DNA of 64,000 nucleotides from Nemopilema nomurai (GCA_003864495.1 ML133420.1:2815852-2879851); one strand, 5' to 3'. Positions 22,525-35,942 are shown, counted from the stretch's first letter. Translations and numbers: made by a program. The notes: generated from the letters alone by a model not told the origin.

Positions 22525-25500
22525 TTAGTGGCGGCTCTTTCTCTTGCGGTACCGGTTTCTAAAAGAAAAAATGAAGCTTTGAAAAGATACTGATATGATA
22601 TGGCATTGATATAATACTTATCCATAACACTTAGGAACTATTAAATTAGACAGAAATCGCTTTGCCAATGCCTTTTAGACTGGAGTCATGCCCTGTTGAC
22701 AAGGTTAAGTGCCAGTGAATGTAAATATTTAACTTCTAAAATCACACTTACGCTTTTGCTTTTTTCTTTTTCGAAATTGGTTGGCAGCACTTGTGTTTTA
22801 TGTCATTCAATGCAGTGTCATCTCCACCCGGACTTTCAACCTTTGTGTTAATTCCACAAATGAATTGCCCCCTTGGACATTCAACGAATCTGCTCCATCT
22901 TCCCCATTCTGTGGCTTGACCTTTGACTCTCCCTGTCTCCTCCCAAGTGTCGAAATCTCTGCATTTGTATTCGACGTTGTCCAGTGCTGTGTCATCTTTT
23001 AGATCTCCCCAACCCAGTTTGTCCTCAACGTTTTGTCTCCAACCGCTCATTAAGCTTCCTCTCGGGCACTCGAAAGGCTCTGACCAGTCACCCCATGGGC
23101 TCTTGTTCGAGCAAACATGCCTATCTCCGCAAAGCAGACAAACCGCGTTCGCACCTGTGTCATCACTACTTCCCTGGTCTTTTTCAGCCCTCAATATAAA
23201 TCCCTTAGCAAAATCACCATCATTGCAGTAATCCATGGTACCCCAGGTTCCCCATGGTCCTTTGTTTTCCTCTTGTTCAATATCATCAACTGGAGTCCAT
23301 TTAAGCTCTGCGCAAAGGAAATGCTGTCTTTGTATGACGAACTTACTTATCATATTGCACGTATATTGACGATGCCACATTATGTAATTTCGTACAATTT
23401 AGCGTTGTCATCATGGCCTATGCTACCAAGTAAGAGACTTTATAGAGATAAAATTTCGCGCATTCTAGAACTGCGACAGGAAAATCATTTTCCCATCTCT
23501 ACTTTTCATGGCATGCTTTGGTCAAATTGATAGGAATGCTCGTCAATGGTTTTCAAGTTGGTGATTCTACAATACTTGCTATGCGGACAAAGGACTAAAA
23601 TAGATAGTGCTTAAGCACTGCGAAAGAACAAGGTTCAAAAGAGACTGTTCTTACCTCTTTTGCAAATCTTTCCATCTCCTTGGAATCCAGGCTTGCATTT
23701 GCAGTCATAGAGATGGTCTTCATCGTCACTGTTTTCGTTGTCTGTACAGATTGCATTGGCACTACATTGGGTGCCACCCCTGCAACCCTTGGGGGACCTT
23801 CACATTCAACATTGGGCAGGCGTTTTTTTTCAAGTCTTGACAGTATCTCTATGAGGGAGACTTCATGTTAGCATTGCAAAGATACCTTGCTTTGAACAAA
23901 CAAAATGGGCATGGCTACATGATGACTAAAGTCACGCCGAAATACCTGCTCAGATCCTTTCTTTATCTTATGGCTAAATTTGGTAATCTTTAAAAATAGA
24001 TCAAGTTCTTCACCAATTCTATCATAGTTTATTTCGGTGGAAAACAAACCTGTTTACTTGTTTCAGGTAATAATTTTACTGCCTTCAGCAGTTTGAATTT
24101 GAGCCCTTTTGAAGAAATATGATGAAAGAAATGTGATATGTGGAAGAAAGACACCTAGAGAACTTTAAAGAAGAAGCACTGAAGAAAGATCAAAAAATTT
24201 TGAATTTACAAAAAAGTTAAAAATGCAATCGGGTGGCAAAGAACTTTATGAATTATTGGTTGATGGTAGAGCTCTATCTTTTCGCGTCTTTCCTTAATGT
24301 TCAGTACACTAATATTGAGCTGCTCACAAATAATTGACAGAAACCATTGAAATGGCCAAAGTATTCTGATCATCACCTGCATGTACTGTGAGAGCTCCGT
24401 CCTGATTTTCTCGTAGTCTACCGTCCCATCCGGGAAGAAGGCTGGTTTGAAGACTTCAAGAATGCTTTTCAGTTCATAGTAAATTGGCATTGGGTCGCTC
24501 ACAGACTCCGACATCCATGCCTGGAGGTCACCTGCAAGGCAACCCCACATTCCAGTGACTATTTTAATGGTTTGAACGATCCTTGATGTTATCGAAAAAG
24601 ACTGTCTTATCACGCTGAAAGGCATATAAACTAAAAACACCTATAAATACATCATGCGTCACTTTGACAGGTTGTGCCAATAGCAATCCTTTTTCGACCT
24701 CTGAGCTCAACTGGACTTGTTCTTCTCATTCTTATATAAGTAGGAATAAGGTTAATTTGACAGCTTCTGGGCGTCCTGAGCATCGGATGCACACAGTCAA
24801 TGCAGCCTAAAACACGGAGGGCACGGTAGAATCCAGCCGCCTTGTTGCATTTAACTTACACGTTTGGATGAAGGACCATTGTCTACGAAAAGGGCGTCAT
24901 TAGGCATCAGTGTTAGAAATAACATGAAGGGCAACATTACAAAGGAAATTACCATTAGTAGGAGGGCTTGAACCAATGCTGAGGATGCCCCATGATTCGG
25001 CTTTCTCTTCATACTTTTTTTTGTCCTCCTGTGAAACGTTAAGCTGGTTGTTCGTTCCTATCGATCCAATTCCGAAAACAGAAGCTTCAGCTGCTAATCT
25101 GACGTCGACTCCATTCTTACACAGGTTCTCCTGATTTGCTTTGGAGATGGTTTGCAATTTTGCATACCTGAGAAAACCGAATGCTAAATTAGGCTCTACG
25201 TTTTCAGCAATTAAAGGACTAGAACCTTCTAGAACTTAGACTATGGATAGTGCTCGACAGCAAAGAGGTACCGCTACCTCAACACAAAAGAGTCCATGAA
25301 CAAAAGTAGCCTCGAAGTAATCACTACAGCCAACATGTTCACACGACCATAAGGTGGACCATATCTCTTGAACAATGTAGTTTGGAACAATAGCGCCTGT
25401 TGATGTTTGTACCAAGAATAAGATTCTTCTGACAATCAGCATAGTGAAAAAAATACTGGACTATCAACAGCAGATGGAATAACATTGCAAATCTTTCTTC

Positions 25501-27687
25501 TCAACTTTGAATAAAACTATCCTGTCTCCGGTCTAATATCCGGCCTAGAAAAACTAGTTTCTTTAGTTGAATCACAAACTGCTTCAATGCTCCTCCCTAT
25601 TTTTGAGGCAAGACATCGTTCTGAAACTTGAATAGACCCAATCAGGCCATTTATACTTCAAACGACATGTAAAATTTAACTTCTAATTCACCTGGCACCC
25701 ATGTTGACTACTGTGACAAAATGTGTTCCAAAAGTGTCCAGGAATTCTCCAAAATCACCTGCACCGCTCTCTAGACGCTTAACAGTCGCAAGGAAGTTAG
25801 ATGTAAATTTTGGGGGTGTCCCAGTTTGAATCCTTCCTTCATAAACGACGCATGTTGCTTCCGTCTTTATTATGGACTTCGACTTCAATTTCAATGTCCT
25901 TGATGTTCTTTTGTATTCTGCACTGCCCGTGAAAGATGCTTTTACTATCTTGTATTGCCCAGATACCGATGCTTTGGCTGACAAGCTGTGTTGGTAGTCT
26001 GATTCAGTCATAACCACTTCAGAGCTGAAATCTGCTTTGTAAGTCTTTTTCATGACAATTTCAGTGTTGTCTGGGATTTTGTACTGTTGGTCATCTGTGT
26101 GCTTGTCTTGTTCGTAGGTAGCCTCAAAGATTTTTTCTTTGAAACCTGGATCGAATCTTTCAGGATCTGCTGGATTCCCTTCCAATACATGATATCCCTT
26201 AAACAGATATCCAATATGTGGGATTATGTTGTCACCTGTTGACGAGAAGAAAATCAGAAGTTAAATTTTGGATACAGACAAATTTGCAAACTTAATTATC
26301 ACATAAGAAAATTACTTATATATACCACATTTTGTGAAGGAAATATAACAATTCTCTAACTCTGCGAGAACTAGGGATTATTTGTTTGGAAAGACTATTT
26401 TTAAAAGATAAATAAGCTATGCCAATGTTTCTATGAAAGCATGTCAAGGAACTAGCTGGGAATAAAGTTTGTTTCTTGACGGTTTTTTTAAAGAGGTTAG
26501 GATTGCTAGGAAAAGGTAGAGATACCTGAAAGGTGGACAGAAAACACGTAAGAGGAAAATCGAAGCGAAAAATCCAACAATGAGAGAAACAGGGAGTGTC
26601 AGAAAATATTGCTGTCGGGAATACGAGCAGCGATAGTACAGGTGCGGGAAAACAATTTGATAAGAAGAGATTATAACAAATCAGAGGAGGGTGTTACAGA
26701 GACGGGGACATGAGCATGCTATACGCAATCAAAAGAGGCCTGAGTCACAAAATAAAAAATTATTGTTAAAAAACCAAGAGAAGATTAGAAGACAGAAAAA
26801 CAAGAAGTAGAAAGTGGGACTCAAAATTGGAAGAACATTAAAGAACAACATTAGAAAAATTTAGAACTGCGAGCAGCGTTAGCAAACATGAGAAAAAATG
26901 ATGGTAAAAAACGATTCCAAGAGAATTAAAATGAACAAGTTGTGATGTGCGGACTGAACAAAGTACGTGTGGTGTACGTTTTACGTACGCATTGCTAATT
27001 TCTGATTCGGATAAAATTGCAGCATCTACTGAAGATTGAGGTAGAATAAAAATGGATAATGTACAACCACAATAAAAATCAATGCAAGATTGTTAGTCAG
27101 AAGACACTACAGTTTGAGTCTAAGCGAGTAGATGGCAGCCAGAAAGAGAAAGTTCCGTGAGCCACGATTGCTTGCGTTTTTAACAAAGCGGCACACACCG
27201 ATAATAACATCAAAATAAAAAAAGCAAATGCTGACTTCGTTTTTCCAGTTCTTCTCCAGAAGACTCGCTTTCATTTTCAGCCACCTCATTACTCTCCTTT
27301 TTGCTCTGGACCGCATTATCTGCAAATAAGAATGATGTTTAAACTACTTGGATGGTTATCCATAATATATCGTAAGATAATAACTTGCCTACCAACTAAA
27401 ATGATATACCTTGTAGGCCATGCAAATAATTTGATTGAAAGAAAATGAGTTATTTTCAACCATAATTGGTAGCTGTTACTATATAATTTGTGTAGTCTCC
27501 GTTCTAGAGCTAGAGTTCTTCAAGATGGAGCGAATCATAAAGGAAGAAAAATGCTGCATATATATCATTCAAATAGAGCAATATCAACATAGCTATGACA
27601 TTTTGATTTAATAGGATACAGCATACCTTGTCCGTTGACAAATACAACTGCTGAAAGGCATAGAAGCAATGCAATGAACTGCGCCAT
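22525..27687 (-). CDS. MACPF gene 2: secreted MACPF-EGF-VOMI protein, two shifts in the EGF exon
   Basis: Same architecture as MACPF gene 1. Exons: 27687-27627, 27319-27236, 26235-25692, 25167-24953, 24531-24377, 23848-23655, 23307-22752, 22558-22525. All exons except the EGF exon appear identical in sequence to gene 1. The EGF exon is 194 bases. It shares the -1 change in the A-run with gene 1 and has a further -1 in the C-run that codes for the residues before the third cysteine (five bases at 23792-23796, against six in genes 1 and 3). Read literally, the EGF domain cannot be in frame across the exon. Both lesions lie in homopolymers, so consensus error is a real alternative to pseudogenisation. 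The TATA box, signal peptide and splice signals are retained. Confidence 0.8.
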
Positions 27688-27759
27688 CTTCTTCCAGTTC
27701 TAGCTCCGGTGCATATGAGCGAACCTAAAACTATGAAATGGGTCTCTGTTACTGTTGCC

Positions 27760-27767
27760 TTTATATA
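27760..27767 (-). promoter_or_regulatory. TATA box of MACPF gene 2
   Basis: Same TATATAAA at the same distance from the ATG as in MACPF genes 1 and 3, within an invariant GTTACTGTTGCC flank. Confidence 0.65.
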
Positions 27768-30700
27768 ACAGTACCGGATGTTTCTGGTGCCAGGAATCTG
27801 ATCTCATAGCAATGTCAGTAATTCAAGAAATCAAATTATGTCGTACCAGTTTATTTGTAGGTGGAAGTTACAAATGTCTATTCGAAGACAATGGCTGACC
27901 TTCCAGAAAGATGTTGATGATGCATTGAGATATGCAACAAAACAAACAGTAATTTTTTTAAATCGTGCCTAATTGTTACAACAGAAAAATAATTCTTCCT
28001 CGCAAAAAAGTAAAATTTCATCATAAAAGCAACATAGATACTCGAAGAAAAAGTTACGAAAATGGTATTAATTACAGATTGTATAGAAAGCATTATCTGT
28101 GTCACATGCAAATAGAAGCCGATTGCGCACTTACCCATGATTATTCCTGTAAAAGTTGCTCATGCCAATTTATTTGACTTTCATTTCAGTTTATGGGCAT
28201 GGTGCAGGGAAAATTTGAAGGAGGGGGAGTTTGCAAATAATAACAGGGGCGCCGAAACATTTTCAGAAGTTTTTCACAAATATACGCTTCATATAGTAAT
28301 TCCTGATTTTCAATTTTGATAAAATGGTCCTCTTTTCACGTTCTATGAAAATTATATTCAAATCAGTTGCATAAAGAAGTACTTTATGGTAACTTAAGGC
28401 ATCATTTTCAAAGGCGGCGGTGTGCAATTGAACCTGAGAGGAGTATAAATCAAGTTAAGTGGAAAATAAAAGGACCCACCATGCAGTGGCTAGAGATGTT
28501 CCTCCAGAACTAGGATTTAACGTTATGAATACCATACTACCAAGAATAGACAGTTCGTCGATTCCCACTGTTTATTGGTTTTTAAAAAACAATTTTAAAG
28601 GGGGTAATACATGCTAATACTCTGGTGATAGACGCCATGGAAAGGAAGAAGAGGTGACCATTTGTTCAGATTGCACATGTCAATGATGTTGAATATACTG
28701 AGAGACTTTTACTTCCTGAACACACATGCAGGGGCGGATCCAGGCCGCCGCAAACGCCTTACGTAAGACAGTCAGAACTTTCCAAATATGAAAGAGATTT
28801 CTTGGCAAATCTAAGATTTTTTACGGGTTTAAACTGACGAGCAAGTTTGAAATGCCGCACAAGCCATTGTTGGAATTTTGAGATGCCGCACAATCAACTT
28901 ATAGGTAGAACAATCGATTTGACAGCTCACACAATGCTGTTCAGGCAAATAACAAAAAGGTCTCCAACCGCCGCACATTGTACAAGATTTTATAGCTTGA
29001 GACAGAAAACAACTTTTCGAAGCTTTGATACCCAGTGGTGAACAACTTATTTTGGCGGGATTAAGTCAAGAACGCTCGGAAAAGAAAATTGGCAGTTCTA
29101 AGAATGGTTAGATCTCGAATTGTGGAAGGTGCCATAAAGGTAATCAATAAACACAGTTTTCCTTATTGTGGCAAACGTAAATTACTTTCAAAATCTTTAT
29201 GCTCTACACAGCTCATCAGTAGAAATGGTGGCAACTTTGTGTAAAGGATAACTAAATCAGTTTATGTAGAATGGGCGGTTCCTATGTATTTCCTTAAAAT
29301 TACTGCTTCCGAAGATATAGAGGGCGTGGCAAAAGAAAAATTGTGAGTGTGGCATTTAAAGTAATTTCTTTTGATCAAGCTTTCTCGTGCAACATAGGGA
29401 GGCACCTGGAAGCTTCGTTTCTCTTCAAGAGAAATATTCCAAAAAGGGACCCAAAAGGGGCGCAAAATTTAAAAAAGGAGAGGCGCCAGACCAGAACTGC
29501 AGTTGCCCCCTAAGGCCCCGTTTACACTGGCAACGGGTCACTTTTTTATTCGTATCATACCAAAGCATAGCTTTTTTGTTGGTAATTTGCTAATTTGTCT
29601 ACAGTTACAGGTCCTTCCGTGAAATTAAGGGAATAAAATTTGATGCAAAAGGTACAAGGAACAGAACTGAAATTATTTGTTTTAATTTCCAGAAGTATAA
29701 TTTGTGAAAATGTAGGCGGTCATGGCTCAAGATGCCAACTTCCATTTGGATAGCGGATTCAGATTCATCGCAAAGTTGGCTGTCAAATTTTTGCCGTTCT
29801 GAGGACTAGATGTTTTAATTCATAAATTTGAGTGATATTTCCTCTGCTTTTTCTAAGAATTTTCTTTGATTCTATATGTCTAGATTGAAGTAAAGGTTCC
29901 AAAAAGTTATGCTTGATTTTAAGGAAAAAATACGGTTTATTTGTCTATGGCCTTTCACGAAAAGGCATGCAAAAAAGCTAACAAGCTAAGTTCTAATTTC
30001 GTTTCTTTTAACTTTTAAACCAGTAGCGTGAATGTAATGAGCAACTGAACCTTGAATTGATCTTTAGTCACTATAACCGCCTTCCATTTCTAAATAAATT
30101 GAAGATGAACAGCATCATTATTGGCGAGGTTACTGCTGGGTAACGCTGGCTCAGACGATAAGCAAGGGGTTTTTCCTGAATGTTTTATGTGCTTCCTTTC
30201 AAGCAAACACTCCAGCCTCAAAAGACAGTAATTTCACGGGTCAATTCTTTTTTCCCAAGTAAACATTCAAATCTACACATCAAACAGGTAAAATATTTCC
30301 GTTATGAATAACATATATCCTAGCTGGTGAAATGATCTTTGCTTTTTAGACAAAGCCGTGTTTGTTGATCAATTTCTAATTCTTAAGACTTTATCAAGCC
30401 ATAGATCTTTTTTCCCGAAACTCTCTCTTCCCCATACTAGGTGTTTTTATTTGCGTGTACATACTGACAACTTGTTTTTGGAGTAATTCTAAATGAAAAT
30501 GAACAGAAATTGCGATATACTCGATGCTGTGTTTTTTAATTGACCATTTGAATAAGCATCCATAATCAACTGTAGATCTACGAACGGCATGGAGTCAACT
30601 GCTGATTCTGAAATGTGACCTTTTTCTGCGTGGAAGCGGCTTTTTGAACGTTTTTCTCCAGCTCCGTTTTCTCTGCAAGTGAAGTGAGAGGCGGTGAGGT

Positions 30701-30774
30701 TGCCACAGCAACGCTGAATTAGTTGGCCGATCAGTCTCAGTGTTCTGATCATTCACTAACATCATTCATTTACC
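27768..30774. other. Flank upstream of MACPF gene 2, no gene seen
   Basis: Copy of 7705-10719 with the same hAT-like terminus (near 28729) and CCCCGTTTACACTGG stretch (near 29516). No coding segment was recognised. Confidence 0.5.
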
Positions 30775-31290
30775 GTTTTTATCTCCACCTCAGTTCTGCA
30801 GCCCACAAAACGCACTCTCGCGGACTCCTTCATATCAGCTACAAGTCTTGAAACAACATTCATTAATAATGAATGAATCATTGGGGTGTGATCTGAATAA
30901 CTTTTATGCAAAACATGGTATAAAACATGGCATAATTCTTATTATGCCTACATACATAAATACAAGTTAATTTATGAAGAGGTTGAAATACCGGTAGCTG
31001 GTGTGGGCCTCATCAAAGTCCCATTTGCATTTTCCATGCAATTCGGTTCAATTTCAATTTCCATGCGTTTGTCCAAGGCTTCACTCACTACGCTCAAAGT
31101 CGGTAGTAAGGCACTGTTGTGATATAATTATAGTTTTTGGGATTGTTATGGGGTCCAGATTTTGATTCGTTTTGAAGAGCCTTTTTGATGAAAAGAGGAA
31201 GGTCTCACGATATCAGATGATCAAGCAATGACATAGAGAAAAAGGCGAGAAGAACTTAAATGGGTTGAGGACAAGAAGTGCGTGGTAAGA
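30775..31290. repeat. Dispersed repeat family, member 2; junction of near-identity
   Basis: The first ~220 bases are nearly identical to 10720-10945. From about 31000 the sequence departs, and several bases (GCTGGTGTG, CTCATCAAAGTCCC) agree with the member at 54290-54800 rather than with unit 1. This mosaic is what a crossover or conversion endpoint inside the repeat would leave. Confidence 0.75.
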
Positions 31291-31308
31291 CATGATCATC
31301 AAGGTACC

Positions 31309-31500
31309 TCGTTTACACTGTTCCTTCCAAGTTTGGAACAGCGATAATAATGTTGTGGTTCCCTTTCCGTTTTCACTAGCACTGTGGAACCGAGGAGATT
31401 TAGCTTTGCCATCCAGCACTGTTTTTACCCTGCTATGAAAGCGAACGAATTTTGTACCGTCACGGTTCCATTTTTAAACAGGAAAGTGTAAACGGGGTCT
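31309..31500. mobile_element. Small TIR element (MITE-like), ~190 bp
   Basis: CTCGTTTACACTGTTCC at the left and GGAAAGTGTAAACGGGG at the right are near-perfect inverted repeats. The corresponding place in unit 1 lacks the element. No coding capacity is seen, and a target duplication is not clear. Confidence 0.6.
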
Positions 31501-31609
31501 GAAACTTTTTAGCAGCCCTGATCTGGTCTCACTCAATTTAGAATGACCCACTTCTTCCAATCCAAGTTGGGAACAAATTCAGAAAGCTAGCAAAATGATT
31601 GAGCCGCAC

Positions 31610-31885
31610 CGTAATTCATCAAGACATGTTCAATTCTTTCATACAGTTCTTTTGAGATTTATTCAAGATTTTTTAATTCTTTAGGTGATCCTCCCCACGG
31701 ACACAGTGGCCAGTTGTAAATCTGAAGATTATGAATTATATTATAGCAACAATATCAGGAAAGTTTAATCCAAGAACTTATCATGTTTAATATGAAACAG
31801 CATCATGAACTGTTATTCTATGGAACTTCAATTTTAAGAATTCATATTTACTGATACGCCGGGATGAATATTCGCAACAAACTGG
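31610..31885. repeat. Diverged tail of unit 2
   Basis: 31610-31715 resembles 11468-11596, and 31735-31885 resembles the left half of the ~500-bp repeat at 12945-13095. The intervening unit-1 sequence, including the MACPF pseudo-exon, is absent. Homology is clear but diverged, in contrast with the near-identity before 31000. Confidence 0.75.
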
Positions 31886-31995
31886 AAAGGCTTGATTGAA
31901 AACGCTTGAAAACGCAATCGAAAAGGGCCACAAAACAACAGCAGTTACAGATTTTAGAATGCATCAAATATGTTGTTTACTGTTAAAGCTAATTA

Positions 31996-32840
31996 GAGTA
32001 ATCTAGAATGAAAAACGCTCTCGAGCCCTAGTGGAAGTGGTCAACAGGTCAATCAGCCAGGTGCGAAAATCTTGCAAAAAACCTAATTTCGAGAGAAAAA
32101 AAACCAGAAAAAGAGCGAAAACGACAAACTTGAAGCAACGCAACAAACTTATTTGATTTGATTTAGAGGGCATGAAGCTTTCAGTCCTCCAAGCAGCGAG
32201 AGGGCCGGGCAGGGGCGTGCGGCCCTGCTGTTCCTCACGAATTTTGCTGCAGCTACCGCGAGTTTCGTATCGGTTCCGCCCTAAAAACGGAAAAGCCTAA
32301 ATCAAATCTCTCGTAAAATCATTTAAGAAGTTAATAAATTGTTGCCATAAACATCCCTGAAAGCAAGCTACCTAGGTATTTCGAGCAATTTAGAATGAAA
32401 AACACTCTCGGGGCATGGCGGAAGGAGGTCAACAGGTCAATCGGCTGGGTGCGAAAAGGACGCATTAAACCTAGTTTATCGAAGAGAAAATCACAAAAAC
32501 TACGGCGTATTCCGACAATCCGGAGAGGCACCATGTTTTGCTAGATGTCATATATTCAGCAGAGCGATCCCTAACCCCTAACCGACCTGTGTTTTATTGA
32601 TGCAGTCAAAAAATCCTCGACGTGTATGACATGAGGTTAATCGGATTATCCGAACCGCGAGAGGGCCGGGCGTGCCTGCTGTTCCTCGTGAATTTTTCTT
32701 CTGCTACCGGGATTTTCGGCTCGACATCTCCCTAAAAAGAGGAAAATCAAATCTCTCTTAGCATCATTTTGAGAAAACAATCCATTGAGTAGTAATATAA
32801 CATTCTCGAAAGCAAGCAAGCTCGTGGGTAGCAAATTTTT
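31996..32840. repeat. Two imperfect direct copies of a ~400-bp unit
   Basis: The words TAGAATGAAAAAC, GGTCAACAGGTCAATC, GAGAGGGCCGGGC, CTGCTGTTCCTC and GAAAGCAAGC occur in the same order starting near 31996 and near 32383, with indels between them. No coding potential was seen. It could be the body of an unidentified repeat family. Confidence 0.65.
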
Positions 32841-32965
32841 CGTGGCCGTTGAGGCTACCTGAAGAAAAACAGCGTGGGGTGCATTGGAAAAATCGTCAAA
32901 AAAGCACGGAAACTTAGTTTAACATCAGGAATATCATCAGATCGAAAGGACAAACGCAAATTACT

Positions 32966-33305
32966 TACCGCAAATTCTCGAATTGACCTCCCCCCTCGAA
33001 AAAGCCCTCCCCCTCGAATAAGCCCCCTCGATTTGTTGATTTTCAACTCCTGAGGTTGCCTTTGGCATTTTAGTGAATTACCACAAAATTTTATATTTCT
33101 GTTAATAATTTAATGAAATTATACTTTGTACTTCGAATATTTTTATATTATGAAAAGTAAAAAAATTCTAAAATTATCCGGCATGTTGCGTGTTTCAGGT
33201 AATTTTATAAGCCCCCCTCAAATAAGCCCCCCTTCTAATAAGCCCCCATCCAAAAATATAAAAAATAAATAAGCCCCCAGGAGGCTTTTTCGAGGATTTA
33301 CGGTA
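32966..33305. mobile_element. TIR element, ~340 bp, with AAGCCCCC motifs
   Basis: The left end TACCGCAAATTCTCGAA and the right end, whose complement is TACCGTAAATCCTCGAAAAAG, form inverted repeats. The interior is rich in AATAAGCCCCCC words on both sides of an AT-rich core. A TA target duplication is possible because both ends start with TA. It is a non-autonomous element. Confidence 0.6.
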
Positions 33306-35281
33306 CTGTACGGCAGCTTTCCACGGTAAAATCCCCCAAAACGCAATGATAGCAGCTTCGATATTGCAGACGTCCAAACTCCACGGGCAGCGAGCGTCGA
33401 ACTTGCATTTTGATTGGTGGAAGAGGACTCTCTATTGTTAAATCTTACGCGGGCGATTTAACATAAATTGCGTGAGTTACGCGAGAAGGTAAATTAAAAG
33501 AAACTTACGACCTTGAAACTCGGCGATTTCTCTTCTTGCGCCTTACTTCTTCTATCTTTCATTTAGCGTCTATTTCTACGTCTCTCGAAAACTTTGTGTG
33601 TATTCTATCTTAATGAAAAGCTACATTTTTATACGTACAAAACAATAGATGGTGCAATAGCAAAATGTTCAATAAATATGAGGATGATGAAATAAATTTC
33701 CAATAAAAATAGAGATGATGAAATAAATGTCCAATCAAAGTCAGTTAATTCTTTGTGGTGCAATCGATGTAATGGTGGTGCAATAATAATACATTTGTCG
33801 ATTGCATAGTAATTACGCAACGCTATGCGGAGGAGCCTCACTATACAACACTATTGTCCACAGACAATAGGACGTGAGGGCGAGTCAAGTAACCGGGGCC
33901 AAGTAATAGCCAAGTTCGGCCGATCGAGGGCGGAATTTCGTAAAAACGCTTGTGAATTTTGGAAAAAGAACCAGACGTCGATCCAGAGGCACTCCGGGCG
34001 AACCGTACCGCTAGGAAAGGGGGAACATGGCAGGAACCGTTGGGAAGCTAGAGCGCGGAGAGGGCGGACAACCAGCGTACAGCGCGCAAAAAAATGGCAA
34101 TGTCCACTAAAAATGAGGAAAATTTTCGAAAAACTACCCAGGAACGAAGATAGGTGCGTGCCGAAACCGTGGGTAGAAAAAGAGGGAGAGCTTGTCAAAC
34201 GGTGGGGACAGAGGGGCCGAGAAGGTGGTAGAAACCAAAGTCCCTCGGGGAAGATGGCGATTTGCTAAAAAATATCGCATGCTTTTGGGGCAAAGAGTAG
34301 CCTTTCTGGAGGTTTATCTATCTGGAAAGACTGAGGAAAAAGAATTTCAGAAATCGGTAGAGCCGTTTGGGAGCTAACCTCATTCAATTCCAGTGGAGGT
34401 AGAGAACAAAAGATTGTTGCTAGGCGACGTTAGAATTTTAGTATATGTAGAGTGCTAAGCAAAAGGAATCTTACGTTTTTAATTCAGAAGTGATGAGCGC
34501 ATTTCTTCTGAAGATGAGAGATAATGTTTGAACCAAGGTTGCTCTGATATTTATTCTCTCACAGGCCCCTGGATTCATTTATGGGTCTTGGCTAGTTGTC
34601 CATGTGCAGAAAAGGCAGGATCAGTATGTTGCTTGTTGATAAGCAACAGGAGATAGAATTATCATTATATTGAAATTAGATGCGAAGAATGTACCTTTAC
34701 TTTGTCCTTTTCAAAAACATCCTCTAAAATTTTCAAAATCATTTTGCATTCACCTTCCAATGTTCCAATGCATAAAATCTACAGTGATGTTTGGTCCTTA
34801 AGAGCCAGCATTTCAATGCATTTGAGCAATTTATTGCGTGAGCACGAGCCTTCTTCTTTGAAAGATGTTTGACAAGAAAGCCTTTCCTAACAAACAAGAA
34901 TGGAGAAAAAATGAGTCGAGCTGTTTATTTGCGAAGTCAGAAGATTGAAATATTGTTGTTTTCCATGTCTTGTTGGTTGACCATTTAGCGTCGATCTCCC
35001 ACAAAAATGATATTAAGCTTTCGTTCCCCCAGATAATCCAGTTATGTCAAAAGTTGGAAAAAAAGCAAACAAAAGCAGAAAACGTTCAATTTTAGCAAGA
35101 AATGGCAACTATACCCATGCCTGGCATAAACAAAATGCTCTCCATTGTGATTAAAATGTTATTAAAATGAATGTCATAACAAGACGGTGGGCTTTGACTA
35201 CGTCATTTTCATGAAATTTATATCCTCAAAGATGCACACCACCCATGTCAGTAGAAGCAGCACTTAGAACTGTGTTACTCC
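33306..35281. other. Intergenic, no supported gene
   Basis: A 147-codon plus-strand frame (33825-34268) has basic, low-complexity composition, an antisense competitor of similar length and no family resemblance, so I do not call it a gene. The remainder is AT-rich without recognisable features. Confidence 0.4.
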
Positions 35282-35852
35282 CATAGAGATAGGATAATTA
35301 AAACACTAGAGTGCGGACTCCTGTTGTTCTAGCCCAATCGAGGTTGAAGCTTTGTGCGCCATTTTGCAAGAGGTAGTGTAGAACCCGGAAGTACTATGGT
35401 TTGTATACTGGACCCTCTGATCATGCAAGATGGTTTCAAAATATAACCAATTTTTCGTTTCGGAATCGCAAGAATATATCATCGTCGATAAGTTTGTTTG
35501 TGGAAACTTATTTTATCTGCCGAAAATTCTCACAAATACATGATTTGCATTGCGCAATCACAGATAAAATCGCATGGAATTTCTGGAAGCCACGTCTCTG
35601 ACTGGAAAATTCTTTTTGAAATTCCAATAGACTTTTATGATGCAATACTTAACAGCAGCGATGAAATGAATTGGAAGTAATGATGCAGCAATGAACAAAT
35701 GACGCCTTAATTATCTAGAATTTATTTATATCAATCGTTGGGTTTTTGCAGATTATTTACTCAGCATACGAGTAGAGGGGAGAAACTTGTATTTTTAAAG
35801 GATTCTTTACGCTTCCATGTTGTTTACACTTGTTAGTTCACTTTGCATTAGA

Positions 35853-35942
35853 ATGCCGAACGACTGTGTTGTTGCGCGTTGTACGAGTCCTTCAAGAAAG
35901 CAACACGAAGAGAGAGCTGGTACAACCATTTCCTTTTACAAA
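35853..35942 (+). pseudogene. Start of a THAP domain (P-like transposase N-terminus)
   Basis: An ATG opens M-P-N-D-C-V-V-A-R-C, then SRK and T-I-S-F-Y-K, and stops at TAA 35943. THAP zinc fingers start with a C-x2-4-C pair close to the initiator methionine and a Ser-Phe-aromatic stretch about 20 residues later, as here. The rest of the THAP finger and the catalytic core are missing before the next recognisable transposase segment at 36702. This is the DNA-binding end of a broken P-like transposase. Confidence 0.6.

Larger units (their letters stand above)
20064..31000. repeat. Duplicated segment, copy 2
   Basis: This is the second near-identical copy of 1-10945, in the same orientation, starting at the TTTTGTAAATG that also opens the window. 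It carries the same OTU-like relic and a second MACPF gene. Beyond about 31000 it still resembles the copy-1 tail, but only loosely and with indels. The strongly matching block is therefore embedded in an older, diverged duplication. Confidence 0.95.

Noticed and set aside
33825..34268. 147-codon plus-strand frame
   Set aside because: Basic low-complexity composition, overlapping antisense frame, no splice or family support.
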